From Acanthaster planci (lineage: Eukaryota; Echinodermata; Asteroidea; Valvatida; Acanthasteridae): 36,828 bases of DNA. Numbering within the stretch: position 1 is the first letter of the stretch; every line of letters starts with the position of its first letter. A program made the translations under genes and the position numbers. Where the stretch lies: NCBI RefSeq assembly GCF_001949145.1, contig NW_019091367.1, positions 624,241 through 661,068 of the forward strand, in the 5' to 3' direction. The notes below the pieces were generated by a model. That model was not told the origin of the DNA. It worked only from the letters and a program-made list of their open reading frames with translations, and did not search any database. This document shows positions 1-12,800 of the stretch, in pieces.

Positions 1-210
1 AGGATGAGGAAGAGTGTGACGAGGACTGCGTGGAATGCGAGGAAGAAGACGAAGAGGAGGAGGAGGAGGAAGAGGAGGAAGATGAAGAGGAACACGAAGG
101 CTCGGACATGGACATGGAGTACGATTATTACGACGACCTGGAGGAATCCTACTTTGGCGTGGCAGATCGCGACGAGGACCTCTTCATACAACTCGAGGAT
201 GTATTCCCGG
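1..210 (+). CDS. HUWE1: HUWE1 exon a: acidic tract (partial)
   Basis: The open frame starts at base 3. It encodes a long Glu/Asp run followed by [13 protein letters not shown] and ...[16 protein letters not shown], which matches the end of the HUWE1 acidic domain (vertebrate GSEMELDEDY...EDDLIIEFDNMF). The Glu run is a GAG/GAA microsatellite-like stretch. The exon ends at a GTACGG donor in phase 1 and its 5' end is cut by the window. The 901-bp intron after it (211-1111) holds nothing I recognise. Confidence 0.9.
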
Positions 211-3200
211 GTACGGCTCTTTCCAGATCTTTTCCCTGTGTCGTCGTATCTGGTCCCGGTTCCCTTTTGTAGACTAAGATTGATCCACTGTTTTTTTCGG
301 TGTCTCGTTTCTATGCCTGATAAGTCCTTGCCAGCTCGCGGTCCCTTTTGACTGAGAAGAGTGCTGCTTTACCAAGTACTGTTGTATTAGAACATTTTTA
401 TATTGTATCCAACTGCTGTGATGAGCAGTCTTTTATGGCACCCCCATCACGGTCATTACAACATCGTTCCACTGTGTCACGATGGTAGCCCCGAATGTCA
501 CATACGTGGTCATGTGGGGCATTAGAATGCTCTTTCAGCTGGCTGTACATCAACATTGTCTCTGCTTTCGACGCAAAGGCGTCCCTCAAACTGTCGCAGT
601 TCTCTAGGGAAAGTTTTAGGGGCTACAAAAAAACCCAACAATATTACACCAAATCTAAAGGCCTTAAGGCCACTTCAGACTTGGTTCGAGCATGTGACGT
701 CAGATCATATTATTCTTGTAGGGATTTCACAGGAGTTGAACACATTTCAAGGGAAGGGAATTATGCTGCAAATACGGGCCTGAAGTATGAGCTGGTCTTC
801 ACATGCTTATTTCCTCCTGGGCTGGGAGAAGCAATTATTGATAATGTGTCATACCCAAGGGTGCACACTCCACCATCCCACAGGCCAGACTTGAAACTGC
901 AATCCCCTGAATGATGTCATAGATTTTGAGTTCAGGCACTGCAAGCCACTGTGCTGTACATGCCTCACCCCACTGTGGAGACATGTTGTGTCAAGTGCTG
1001 TGAGGGCCACAGTACTCCGTGCACTTCTTCCCTCAGCGTGAGCAATTGTGGTGACATCTTGTGTCCCATGGTTTAATGTGCCTAATGTTTGCCTTGTTGG
1101 CTGGTTTGCAGGTGAATCCTACCACCACGGATCAATACTAGGAGTGCCCGCGTCCATCCGCACGTACCAGCTGCCCGTAGCAGTCCATGATGATAATGCA
1201 AATGGTCAGCATCCATTCCAGCCATTATTTGGCCGTGCCTGGCCTTTTACAGGGTTTGATATATGCCAAGTCATGAAAGGAGGCTTGCTTTTCTCAGCAA
1301 CTAGCAGTTACTGAAAAAAGATCGCAATACGCGACTGTTCTGCAGGGAGCTTTTACCTATTCCCAGATTGCGGTGCCATCCTTTACAACAGTCCATAAAT
1401 GCTGTGCATTTCCAATTTGGGCATGCATTCCCACCTTGGTACATGTGTCCATACCCAGTTGCACACCTTATCAAGCGCAGTCTGGTCTTATGAGAACACA
1501 GACGGAAAGAGAAATTTACTCTATAAATTTTGACATTAGCTTTTTCCAAAGGTTAACTCATTTCATTTCAATCTTGAGCCCGAAGCACAAACAGCCAAGT
1601 CAAGACTGCCCTCTAAGCTTCATTTTGTCAAATGAATTCTTATCAAGCACTGAAGAAAACGGATTTCTTATATCCAGGGCTGCACCTTTAGTAGATCAGT
1701 AAGACTTCTGATAAAAGATGTCAGTTGTTAGCATTGGGTTATCGTTGCCTTGCAGGTCCCAGCATCCCGGCCGCACCAAGTGCCGTGACCACCCACCACC
1801 CTCTCCTCATCCGCCACGCCGATCACACCAACCTGACTCATGGCTTTGGCAGCAGCAGTGCGGCGGCTGCGGCGGGGGGTGCCCGCAGCCACCGTCCCAG
1901 GGGCCAGCGGGGTCACCGGCACGGCCAGAACCCCACCCAGACCGTCCACATCTACCACTCGGGCAACGCCCGGCCCCCAAGCGTGCCCACCATTCTCAGG
2001 TCAGTGTGGAGCCCAGAACTGCCAGCTTTCTACCAGATATTGGACATGGTTTAATATGGAAAAAGCTGTAAAGGCTGTGGTATGAGTGGATGCTGCTGAA
2101 AAGGTTGATATTTACACTATTAATTTTTTTTGGGGGGGGAGGATTTTCCAGTGTTTTTCCAGTGTTATTCAGCAGACTTTTGTGGTCATGGACTGCACAA
2201 GACCAACATCAAAATCACCGGACACAGTCCGGTGGTCCAGTGCAAAGTTTTAACCCTGGGTAATGACCCCAGCTCCATTCAGGACCATATTTTCTGCCAG
2301 CATGAACAGCATGTATTCTCAGTTGAAAAGCAAAGTCGTCAGAACGTTCCATCGCATTCCAGCTTGTCAGACGCTCCTGTTGGAAGTGTGCAGGAACTCC
2401 GAAAAGTATCCCTATAAACACACCCCCCGCCCCCTTCCATTGTTTCTCTTCCCTGCAGGCTTCTCGGTCTGTCGTCGGCCGCCGACATCGTCCAGCTGAC
2501 CTCGGGCGGCGCCAGCACCACCTCCTCCAGTAGCCAGACCCGCATCTACCTAGCCGACTCGGCCGACGACCCCATGATGCTGGGGGGCCGGGGAGGGGGC
2601 GGGGCCGGCGGCTATGAGGGCTTGTATGAGGACCTGTACCAGGACAACCTGAACGAGGGCTACTTGGCTGGCTCGGACCCAGTCTCCAGCGTGCCCACCA
2701 CCTACCAGCGCTGGGACGAAGAGGCCAGGCTGCTAGATGGAGCCAGCATGCATGACTGTGTACAGGGTAAGGATCAATTTGCTGTGCCCTCAACGGACAC
2801 CTCCTCTCAAACAAAAGGTCAAAATGTTAGTATATCTTAATGGCTTGGTTATTTGTTACCTGCCCGAGTTCATTTGGGCTACACTTTATGTGTATAGGTT
2901 GCTTTGTCATTGCTAGGCCATGTTTGCTGAAGCTGGGAAAAAATTCGGCTGCTTTTGTTTTTCAAGAATTACAAAAAGATAAAGCACAGGATTCTCATAC
3001 GTAAAGTTGTTCACAAGGAAATTCTTGCCTTGTTACATGAAGTTATTAAAATCCCTTACAACTCACAGTACTTGATTGTTGTCTAATTGCATTGCTACTT
3101 TGCAACTACTTTGCTGGATGTGTCTGGGATTTTTTCGTCTTTGCTCGATCACACCCTTGCAACAAGATAACACTCACCTGGTTTTGCTTTTGTTCCTCCC

Positions 3201-6200
3201 CATTTTTTTGACTAATACCCCGGCCAGCCCTGAAACCAGACCTCATCGAGCTCCTGGAGAAGCACAGGGACGAGGAGCTCGCCGAGCGCCGGGAGAAGCG
3301 GCGCAAGCAGGCGGAGGAAGAGGCAGCCAAGAAGGCCCAGGAGGAGACAGAGCAGGCCCCCAAGAAGAGGGATGCCAAGAAGTTCCTGGAGGAGCTGTGC
3401 AAGGAGGAGGAGGACGAAGAGGATGAGGCAGGAGACAAGACTGCGGCGGAGGGCAACAAGGAGAAAGAAGAGAAGATGGAGGTCAGTCGCCCCAAACCAA
3501 CACCTCACCAGTTGTTCATTATTGGGTGTCGGCCTTTTAAAGGATAATCGTAAATACCTCAGACGGTCTCCCTGTTCAACAACCTGCAGCTTGAACTTGT
3601 ATTAACCACTTGCCGCCGGGTAAAATAGTCTCTTGAATCACAAGCTGCCGGGGAGTGCTTTATGATTTTGACTTTGACATTTGTATTCACCATACTTGTC
3701 ACCATTGTCTGTTATGGAGTTACATAACGGCTTCTTTGTTTGCCTTCAGCCCCCAGGAATGACAAACAATGGGTGGGCTGGACGATGCGTTCGTCGGCCA
3801 GGCTGGTTTAGAGCGCTGTGGTCCTTCGTGCCATTGTACTTCACAATATGATCACAGCCTATGGTGACTCATAGCAGTCATTCCTGTCCCCAACTTAGGC
3901 CACCCGGCTGTGTAAATTGGAAGAATGTGCCCGCATTCGGGGACACCCGGCCCTAAGTGGTTAACGTTTGATAATGCCCGCTGAGAAGTGATAAGGCCCG
4001 CTGCGTAAATCACGCGCTTGTATCTGGGTACGAGACAGTTTAATCGACTCTGATTGGTCAAGAGTCTGTGTGCACGCGGCTTGCCACATGCATGCCAAGT
4101 CCATATAAGGAGATTCTGTTGGACAACTTGCACAAGGAATATACTACAAAATGGACAGGGGTGTTCCAGAAAATGAAAGTAGAATTCTAGAAAAAATTGT
4201 TGGAAATCCATCATATATTGACTTACTAATGTTTCCGACTGGCCCAGCATATGTTTATTCCCTTAGTCAAATCCACTGACCATGATCATTTGCAGTAATC
4301 CTGGCGATGGCGATCAGCATCGTGACAACTATTGTGCATAGCCACAGCTCTGTGATGGTCGCTCTGTGCAAAACCCAACCCAGTGCTGCTTTCCATCATT
4401 AACCCTCCTTTGGTTTAACAGCACAAATGTGCACAAATGCCCACAGTCACTGGTCAGCATGTGTTTTCTATATTGAACACAAACATGCACAGGTTCAGTG
4501 TGTACACAGTTGGTTGCCAGCACAAAATGACACAGGGTCTTTGTGCAGTCCTCTTCACTGCATTTGGTTTACTGCACAATGATGCACACGAAACAGTGAA
4601 GCACAGTTCTTGGGCAGCACAAAAGTGCAATCTGATATTCCTGTGAGGGACAGTTGGTGCAGTGCACAACACGACACAGCTGTGCTTCTTTGAGATGTTT
4701 ACCAAGTGACCCACCAACTGACCCATAGAAGGGTTAAAGGGGACCATCAGACATTTCCAGTCAAACATGAATGGGTTCTTTTATATTTGAACTGGTAAAG
4801 AGCGGATGACATACATTTTACTTGGGAGCATTTTGGGGCAACTTTCTAGCCCTCGTTAATAGTTATATGAAAACCACTTAGCACCCCTTTTCAGTCAAAA
4901 TGATTGAAAAATGCACCATTTTTTAACTTTCTTTTCCACATGTCACAAACCCACAGTTGGTCCCTGCAAAATTAAAGAAAAGGTCGTAGTCAGAAATTAG
5001 CACAAGATTTTTTTTTTTTTTGAGTCAGACAGCATCATACTTCAGGATGTTTTATATGAAAACAAAGTTCCAGTCTTCCTTGTGATTGAATGAAGAGCTG
5101 TAGAAATTCCAAGTTCCACTCAGACAAAAGTTGGGTCTTTTTGCTGTGTTCAATATACTAAAGTTTGAAATCATCAAGGCTCGTAACTCGTACGGGGGGT
5201 TGGAATACAGAAATAGCTGATTGGCTGGTTGTTCTGTCTTGTAGGTGACAGAGGGCGAGTCACAAAGTGAAGCAACAACCTCCAGCATGCCTGATGCCTC
5301 TGGTAGCCCAACACCGGCCGATCTGACAGGTAGGGCCTTTTTAAAACTTCTTCCAAAGCTGGGGCTTCATTGTCATGATCCTGAGTTTCACAATCAATTC
5401 CAGACATTCACTAAATGGATATAAAGTAAACTCTGAGTAAGTCGGCATGGCGTAATCCGTCATATCGTCCAAGTCCGCCATTTGACAAAAGTCCCGATCG
5501 TCTGTAATGCTTTTCCATTGAAAATTTCATTTCTAAGCTGTAGTTTGACATTTGTCATGGGGAGGGGGGGTACGGTGGGAAGTGTCTTAATGAAACCCTT
5601 GGATTCTTGTGTCTACTGTCTTGTAGCCGGCATCAACGAATTGGCTTCATCCATAGCGGCTGCAGCCGTGGGCCTGCGTACATCGTCACTGGTACCCGGC
5701 AGCCAGGCCGCGTCGCTGACCGCCTCCGGGGCACCCAGCTTGCTTTCCCCTGATTCCTCATCGTTTGTCTCCACAGCGACCACAATGGTTCCAGCGATCA
5801 GTTCCATGGAGAGTCTCCCAGTCGTGCCCTTGGCTACCACAGACCGGTATGTGTGGCTGCTTCCCAGTCGTGGTTGCCACTATTATTACCTGGGCTCTTG
5901 GAGCTGGCTGGCTAATTTTCACGTCAACTAGAACTTGTTTAACCACTTTGATTCTGAGGGCATGTAAAGCGGAATTTATTTTCTCTTGACAGTTACACAG
6001 AGATGTGGAAAATTAATCTGCCAATGTATGTTGACAGTATAGGGTGACGTGTGCACCTTCGTGCTGTGGTTGTCATTCATTTTGTACGTACACACACCCA
6101 GTGCCTGGCCTGTCCAAGGACGTTGACCAGGTGTGGTACCCTGACTCGGCTATTGCACGTGGCTTCTTGTTCAAGCAAGTGTTGCTCTGAGTGAACCTGT

Positions 6201-6813
6201 TTGCTTAGCTCCAAAAGGGTTACTAAAGCATAGGGCTTTTCAGAATCCGTGTGGCTACTGTGTTTAACCAAGTTTCACTGAATGCCTGAGTTTGCTAAGT
6301 GGATTTTCTGCTTAACAGCTGAGGAAAATTTGCATAAACAGCTCAGTGCAGTTTGCTGGGTTGTCTTAGATATGCAACCCAGAGTAGCATTTATTTCCTC
6401 CCCAGAACGTGTGTCAGAAATGTCATTGGTATCAAATCAAAGCTTAGAATGCTGTCCTTTCAACATGTTCAAAGCTGAAGGCTTCATTTAAATCCGACGA
6501 TGGGTTATGCGGATAATCTATTGGGTTGTATTTTTTATGGGATACCCCGTTGAGGTGAGAAACAAGTGTGTTTTTATTGCCTTATGTTGGCTGATGGAAT
6601 AAAAGGACACTTTTGAGCTGGAAGATAATATATTTAGTAGAGTTACATATTTGGATATATTGACAGGTCAACTGGCGAGGTGGTGACTTGCTCCGTCCCC
6701 ATCACCACCACTGACCCCCAGCTGGTCACGGTGGTGGCTTCTACTGCCACGCCCCCACTGTCGGTCATGTCCATGCCTTCCAGCCAAGACCCGTCCACCG
6801 CAGCGAGTGCCGG

Positions 6814-6844
<31 letters not shown>

Positions 6845-9800
6845 GGCATTGCCCAGGGTGCAGCGGTCGTGTCAACGTCATCGTCAAGCTTTGCCCGGGC
6901 CTCCACCATCCTGGCTTCAGAGCCCACGTTTGCCTCCCTGCTGGCCCAGGACTACCCCGTGCCGGGGGCCAGCCCCAGCGTGCCAGCCACCACAGCAGGT
7001 AGGCGCTGCGAATTGCTTTCTTACCCTAGCACTTCCAAGGACTGACCAGTACCAGTAATGAAGGTTGTTCTTATAAAATGGAAAATTCCCAGAAAAAATG
7101 CCACCCAAATTTCTTGCATTAAAATCGTACTTGCATTAGAATAGTCACTGAGACTTACATTAAAATGTTAATGTGACATTGTTGACAATTTGAATGGTAT
7201 AAAAGCAACTTCCATGCACCGTCCATTCTTTGAGAGTTTGTTCTTGTCTTGAAATGCTCCCAGTCTGTCTAATTTGTTTTGCCCGATAGAAAAGGAGCAA
7301 GGTATCCCCTCCACTCCCCCTGCCCAAGGGGAAGAAGGGAAAGAAGGCCAGTTCACTATGTCTATGTCTGAATCACATGGCTATGACTAGGTGTAACACA
7401 CGTGTCTTTGAAAAGAGCCTGTAGCCAGTAGCCGTCATACGTGACTGTTTCACTTCTAGCCGTAGTCGTAGCCGTAAGATTTGGAAACGGCCTGGATTCC
7501 AAGCTCTGCAGATTGAGGATGCGATCACATTTAATACTTGCATCAGTTTAGGAAACCACAGTTTGCCTGTTGTTTTTTCAAGGTTCATCTGTTTCCAGTC
7601 AGCCTCCAGCCTCCTCTACCTCCACCTTGGCAGTCACGGAGCAAACCAGCAGTCAAGGGTCAGTCTTCTTGTTTTTTCCGCTGGACACCTGTTGCCTGTG
7701 TCCTGTTCATGACCGAGAACTCGGCCTGGCATGAGTTGCATAGTATTCCGATCTTGACGGGAATTGTTAGGATGAAGGGGCCAAAATGAAGTCCTGAAAA
7801 CTCTCATCGGTTACCAGTCACTGTACTGCATTCATCCTGAACAGTGTCGGAGTCCTACATTTCCAACCATGATAGAAAGCTGCTTGTTTCACTGTATGGC
7901 CATCTTGCAGCCCCGGTTGGTTAAAAGGCAGAACAAAGGGCTGAAAGACTGTCAAGGAAAAAAAGGACAGAACTCCAAATCAAAAGGATCAAGGGAAGAA
8001 CCAGACCCTCATTGTAAACAATTTGTGGAATGGTTAAAGGCACACTTAATGGAGTTCATGCGAAATAGAGTATACCTTTGGCGGCACTGGGAAAGCATTC
8101 AACTGTCTCTGATCAATGTTAATGAATTCTGCTTACCAACAAGAAGCAAGCAGTCTTGTTACTGCAGGTTTATTGTTACTTATTTGAAATCTCATAGTAA
8201 TGTTTCTACCCCACTTTTTTTGAACAGTGCCGACACTCCACCCTCTGACCCGTCCGGGAGCAGCGACGCCCTTGGTGGTAAGTGTCTTATCTAAGTGTCA
8301 CCTGCTCCCCCCTCCCATTTCAAGGAGAGACACTATTGCACTTGAAAAATCTCACACTCCTTTAGAAAAGTGTTATAGCTGGCCATATTTTTAAAGTGGG
8401 GCACAATTTAGTAATGGCGAACTGGGGAAGCAAAGCTACTGGAGTCTAGCAGGTCACTGCAGAGGGTCCAGGGACCTGCTTAAGGAGACCTTAGCTTGCT
8501 TTTTCTATGAGTTTTTCTTTCCAAATTAATAAGAGTTCAATTTTTAAAATTCTTCCAGGTAACAATATGAAATTTTCATAGTGACTGATGTTTTTTCTTG
8601 GATTTTTAAAGGATTTTTGTGCCGGTCTGTGGGCTATTTCATCAAGATTAGTGCCGGATGGTAGAATTCTGAGGTGGAGATCCCAATCGGCGCCGACCGG
8701 CGTAGCTATAACACTGCTCTAGAACATGTTCTGTAATGACTCAAGACACAAGCAAATACAGTAGATCCATCCTGTGAACAGTTCCAGCCTGACTTGTTGG
8801 CAAGGATGTTTAGAAAACTCATGGCTCTTTTGGGGTCAACAAAGTATTGCTTCCAAGCTTTAGTGTACTGTTTCTATTTGGGTAGTGCTTGCCAATCGCC
8901 ATGAAGTGGTGAAAGGTTTCAGCATTGCCTTGATGCTGTGTTCTAATACATGAGTAGGCTAAGGTCACTTCATCACTACTTTATTGCGCCATCTGGAAAT
9001 ATATAAGTGCTGTGCAAGTTGCAATGTCAAAGTTTGCAAAATAAGTCATTGTAATTGTATGTGAAAGCCATTCAATATTCCTAGTCAGCTCGTAACCTTT
9101 CACATGGAGGTTGTTCTGAAATAAAAAAGCAGTTGACATGTTCTGGAGAGAACTCGGTCTCAGCTATTGGGCATTGTAATGCACCTGCACGTGAAAATGT
9201 TTGCCGTAGGAAGGTGTTTTGTTTGCACGTTTCATATCTGATGCTTCCCTCCATCCCACAGATATCAAGCTACCCGAGGGAGTGGACCCGTCTTTCTTAG
9301 CCGCCCTCCCGGAGAGCATCCGGCAGGAGGTCCTGAGAGAGCACCTGGGCATCCGTCACTCCCAGCCTCCCGCCTCCTTTGCCTCTTCCTCTTCGGCGGG
9401 CGCTGGCACCTCTGGCAGCACCCTGACCGTGCCCACCAGCTCGAGCGCTGCTTCAGCAGCCGCTGCTGCGACGACAACGCTAGATCCTAACAGCTCCATC
9501 AGCCAGGTCAATCCGGAGTTCCTGGCAGCCTTGCCTCTCCACATACAAGAGGAGGTCAGTTGTGAAACTGCTCTGTAAACTCCCAAAGTTGGCCCACACA
9601 CGCTGAGGGTACTTGGGGTGTTTCTTTTTGTTCTTGTGTTTAAAAAAACTTAGTGTGCGAAGTGGAGTTGTCCAATTGCTCTCATTTAAACCAGAATCAC
9701 TTTCCTAGGTTAAACATTTTTTACCAGATGTAACTTAAATAACTTCAATTGCTGACTGAATATATTTTGCTAATTCATCCTTTTTGAGTAAATTCCAAAA

Positions 9801-12800
9801 GTTCCTATGAAACCAGAGACCAAGTTGAGATGGAGAATCACCCCTGGATGTACTGTGGTCTTATGGTTGAATCAGTCTACTCAATATTTGAGGGTAAAAC
9901 TGGTCTCTGTCTTTGTATCTCAAGGTCCTCGCCCAAGAGAGGGCGGAGCAGCAACGCCTGCTGGCCAGCCAGCAGTCGGCCACAGCCGCCGCTGCAGCTG
10001 CCTCGGAGCCCGTGGATCCGGCCGCCTTCATCCAGAACCTGCCCCCCGGCCTGCGCCAGACGGTGCTGGCCGACATGGACGACTCGGTGCTGGCCCTGCT
10101 GCCCCAGGAGCTGGCGGCCGAGGCCCAGGCCCTGCGCATCGATCGGGTGCTACGCCACCGCCAGCTGATGCAGGAGCGGCTGCTGAGGGAGACGGGTATG
10201 CTGGGTGCTATCCTCCAGAGTTCAGGTGCATTCGAGGGGATGGGGGTTCGGCCAAAGGGAAAGAATGCAAACTTGAAACGAGAGGGGGGGGGGTCAACTT
10301 GAGGTGTCCAGACCCACACAAATCCATGTTAACCACATGCTGCCGGGGAGCCCGGTTTCAGGCACATAGGCTTTGTACACGGAACCGGGGAGCCCGAAAC
10401 CGAACAAAAGAGCTGGGCCTTGTAACAAAAGACCGTACTCGGAACAAAAGACTGAGCTGCTGGGAATTACCAACATTTTTTTCAGTTGTCAATAGCGAAG
10501 GAAATCTGTCCTTATTTTGAAAGATTATACCACTGTTTGCGGCATTCGGCATGAGTGGATTATTACCGGGGAGAAAAGCACTCCAGCGATGAGCGATACA
10601 ATCCTGCTGCATGCTAATCTGGCCCCTATTGGAAAGATGCCAGTAGCGCACTGCGCCAGTTTTGGGAACAAAAGAAAGTTACATAACACTGCACAATCTA
10701 GGCTCTTTTTACAAGGCAGCAGGCCTGGCTGAAATACTTGGGCATCAATAGATGTTGTCTGTCAGATTAGACTAGTCACCAGACAGTCATCCGTGTGGGT
10801 GTAAACGTCCAGTAAATGAAGCCATGATTTTTTTGAAGAATTTTGAAAATGAAAAATCTTGAAAATCTCATGGTTTTACGTCATGTAACTTCAAATTCCA
10901 CCCGGTAGCAAGTGGTTAAACCTCTAGGTGAACCTGTAGATACTCTCTGTTTGTATTTTGCATTCTTCCCTAACCCCTCCTTGGGACCCCTCTTCTCCCT
11001 CCACACCGTCAGGCCTAATGTTGGTCTTCACAACAGCCGTCTGACTGACTGACCATCCCTTGTGCGGCATCATTGCCTCACAGAAAAGCCACTTTCAAAG
11101 CTTCCAATACTGCGCTGGCCCTTGTTCAATGGCTTGTATTTCACAGCCATCTTATTTGTCAATCCTTCTTGAATATTTGTCATTTCTATAGCGAGGGAAA
11201 AAGTATGCCGATTCATATGGCCCTCCCCTTCTGTCTCAGACAAGGAGGTTTCAGTTTACATTTTGCAACTGATCACTCAAAAGCCTGTTTTGATAACCAA
11301 ATTGTGTAATAATTTAAGCGGAACCTCCTGTAAAAAGAGCAGAAATTGTCCAAGTTGCTTTTTGTAAAGGTTCACATCCCTGGTAAATCTGAAATTCATT
11401 GCTGTATTACAGATTGCAGTATCGGGCTGTTACAGTGCGTTGTCCTCTGACTTACTAGACAGCTACAAATAGAGCTGGCTTTTCTTATTCTAGTTCCACA
11501 AACAATTTCAAAATCCTCATTGCAGACTCGAGGGGACTGCTGGTCTGCGTAATAAGCCATTAATAACGCTGACCGTCTCTTATCAAGTGTTGTTTGATGA
11601 AGTGTGAAGATATTAATGGCAGGAAGTTTGGTTTCTACTCATTTCAGGCCTGTCCAGTCGGCTCGGGCAGGGGGGCATTTACCGTCTGTCGGTTCCGCGG
11701 TCTACCAGCGGTTACTCCTGGAGCTGGGGCAGCGGCTCACGGGGTCTGAGCACGGCCCGCAGCGGCTCGGCCAACACCACCACCACAGCCAGCGGTGGCC
11801 TGGCGCAGTTCCAGGGACGGCAGCTGGTGGACCTTGAGGCCCTGACCTGCCTTCTGGTGCTGCTCTTTGTCAATGAGCCCAAGCTGAACACAGCCCGGCT
11901 GCACCGTGTACTGCGCAACCTCAGCTACCATCCCTCTACCCGCCAGTGGATCCTGCAGGCCCTGCTCGGCATCCTGGAGAGGACCAGCGGCTCACCTGTC
12001 AAGGGCACCCCGATGCTCCAGGAGAGCCGGGTCACCGTTGGCGGGAGCGTGCCAGGCGGCAGCGATGTGGATACGGGTTCCCGGGGGGACGGCAGGATCA
12101 ATCAGCACCAACAGCAGCAGCCGTCGTGGCTTTCCATCAGCATGGACGCTGCCTTGGGCTGCCGGGCCAGCGTCTTCCAAGTCCAGCGGGGCAGCAGCAA
12201 GAAGACCAGTGACCGCCAGGGAGCCCTGGTCTGCATCCACCCCCAGGCTGCGCCCCTCGTCTGCCGGCACGTCCTCGAAACTCTGGTCTCACTGGCCAAG
12301 GTGTTCCCCCACCAGTTTGTCCCCCAGAGACCCAAGGACCTGCAAAAGAGTGCATCAGAGAGCGGCAGTGGTAGCAGTATCAAACTAGGGGATACGGCGA
12401 CCCCCTTGTCACAGTCAGATAGCCTGACTTCAAATCTGAGCCAGACATCTACCTCCGGCGGCAAAGCTGGCTCTTCTTCCTCCTCTTCCCGGCTAGAGGC
12501 GGAGTTCTGGGACCTCCTGGTGCGGCTGGACAACACCTCGCTGGGGCGCAAGGGGAAGATGACCAGCAAGTCGTCCGGCTCGGCCCTGGACAAGGACGGC
12601 AAGCGCGGAGCAGACACGGCCCACTCGCCCATGGCCGTACTGATGGGCATGTTGGCCCACCCCGTCGTACGCCGCAGCACAGCGCTGACGGACAAGATGC
12701 TGCACCTGCTGTCGTTGGTGTCGGCGTCCTTACCCGAGACGGATAAAAGGGACAAGATTGATCAGTCAACAATCAAGAGCATTGCCAGACTGAGCAGGCA

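Noticed and set aside
2215-2814. 199-codon - strand open frame
   Set aside because: It is the antisense shadow of HUWE1 exon d and its intron, Arg/Trp/Pro-rich as expected from GC-rich codons read backward.
9807-10520. 237-codon + strand open frame overlapping exon l
   Set aside because: It is a wrong frame of the GC-rich UBM exon. The UBM-containing frame is the one conserved in HUWE1.
12102-12755. 217-codon - strand open frame opposite HUWE1 exon m
   Set aside because: It is the antisense shadow of a GC-rich coding exon. The + strand matches HUWE1 throughout.
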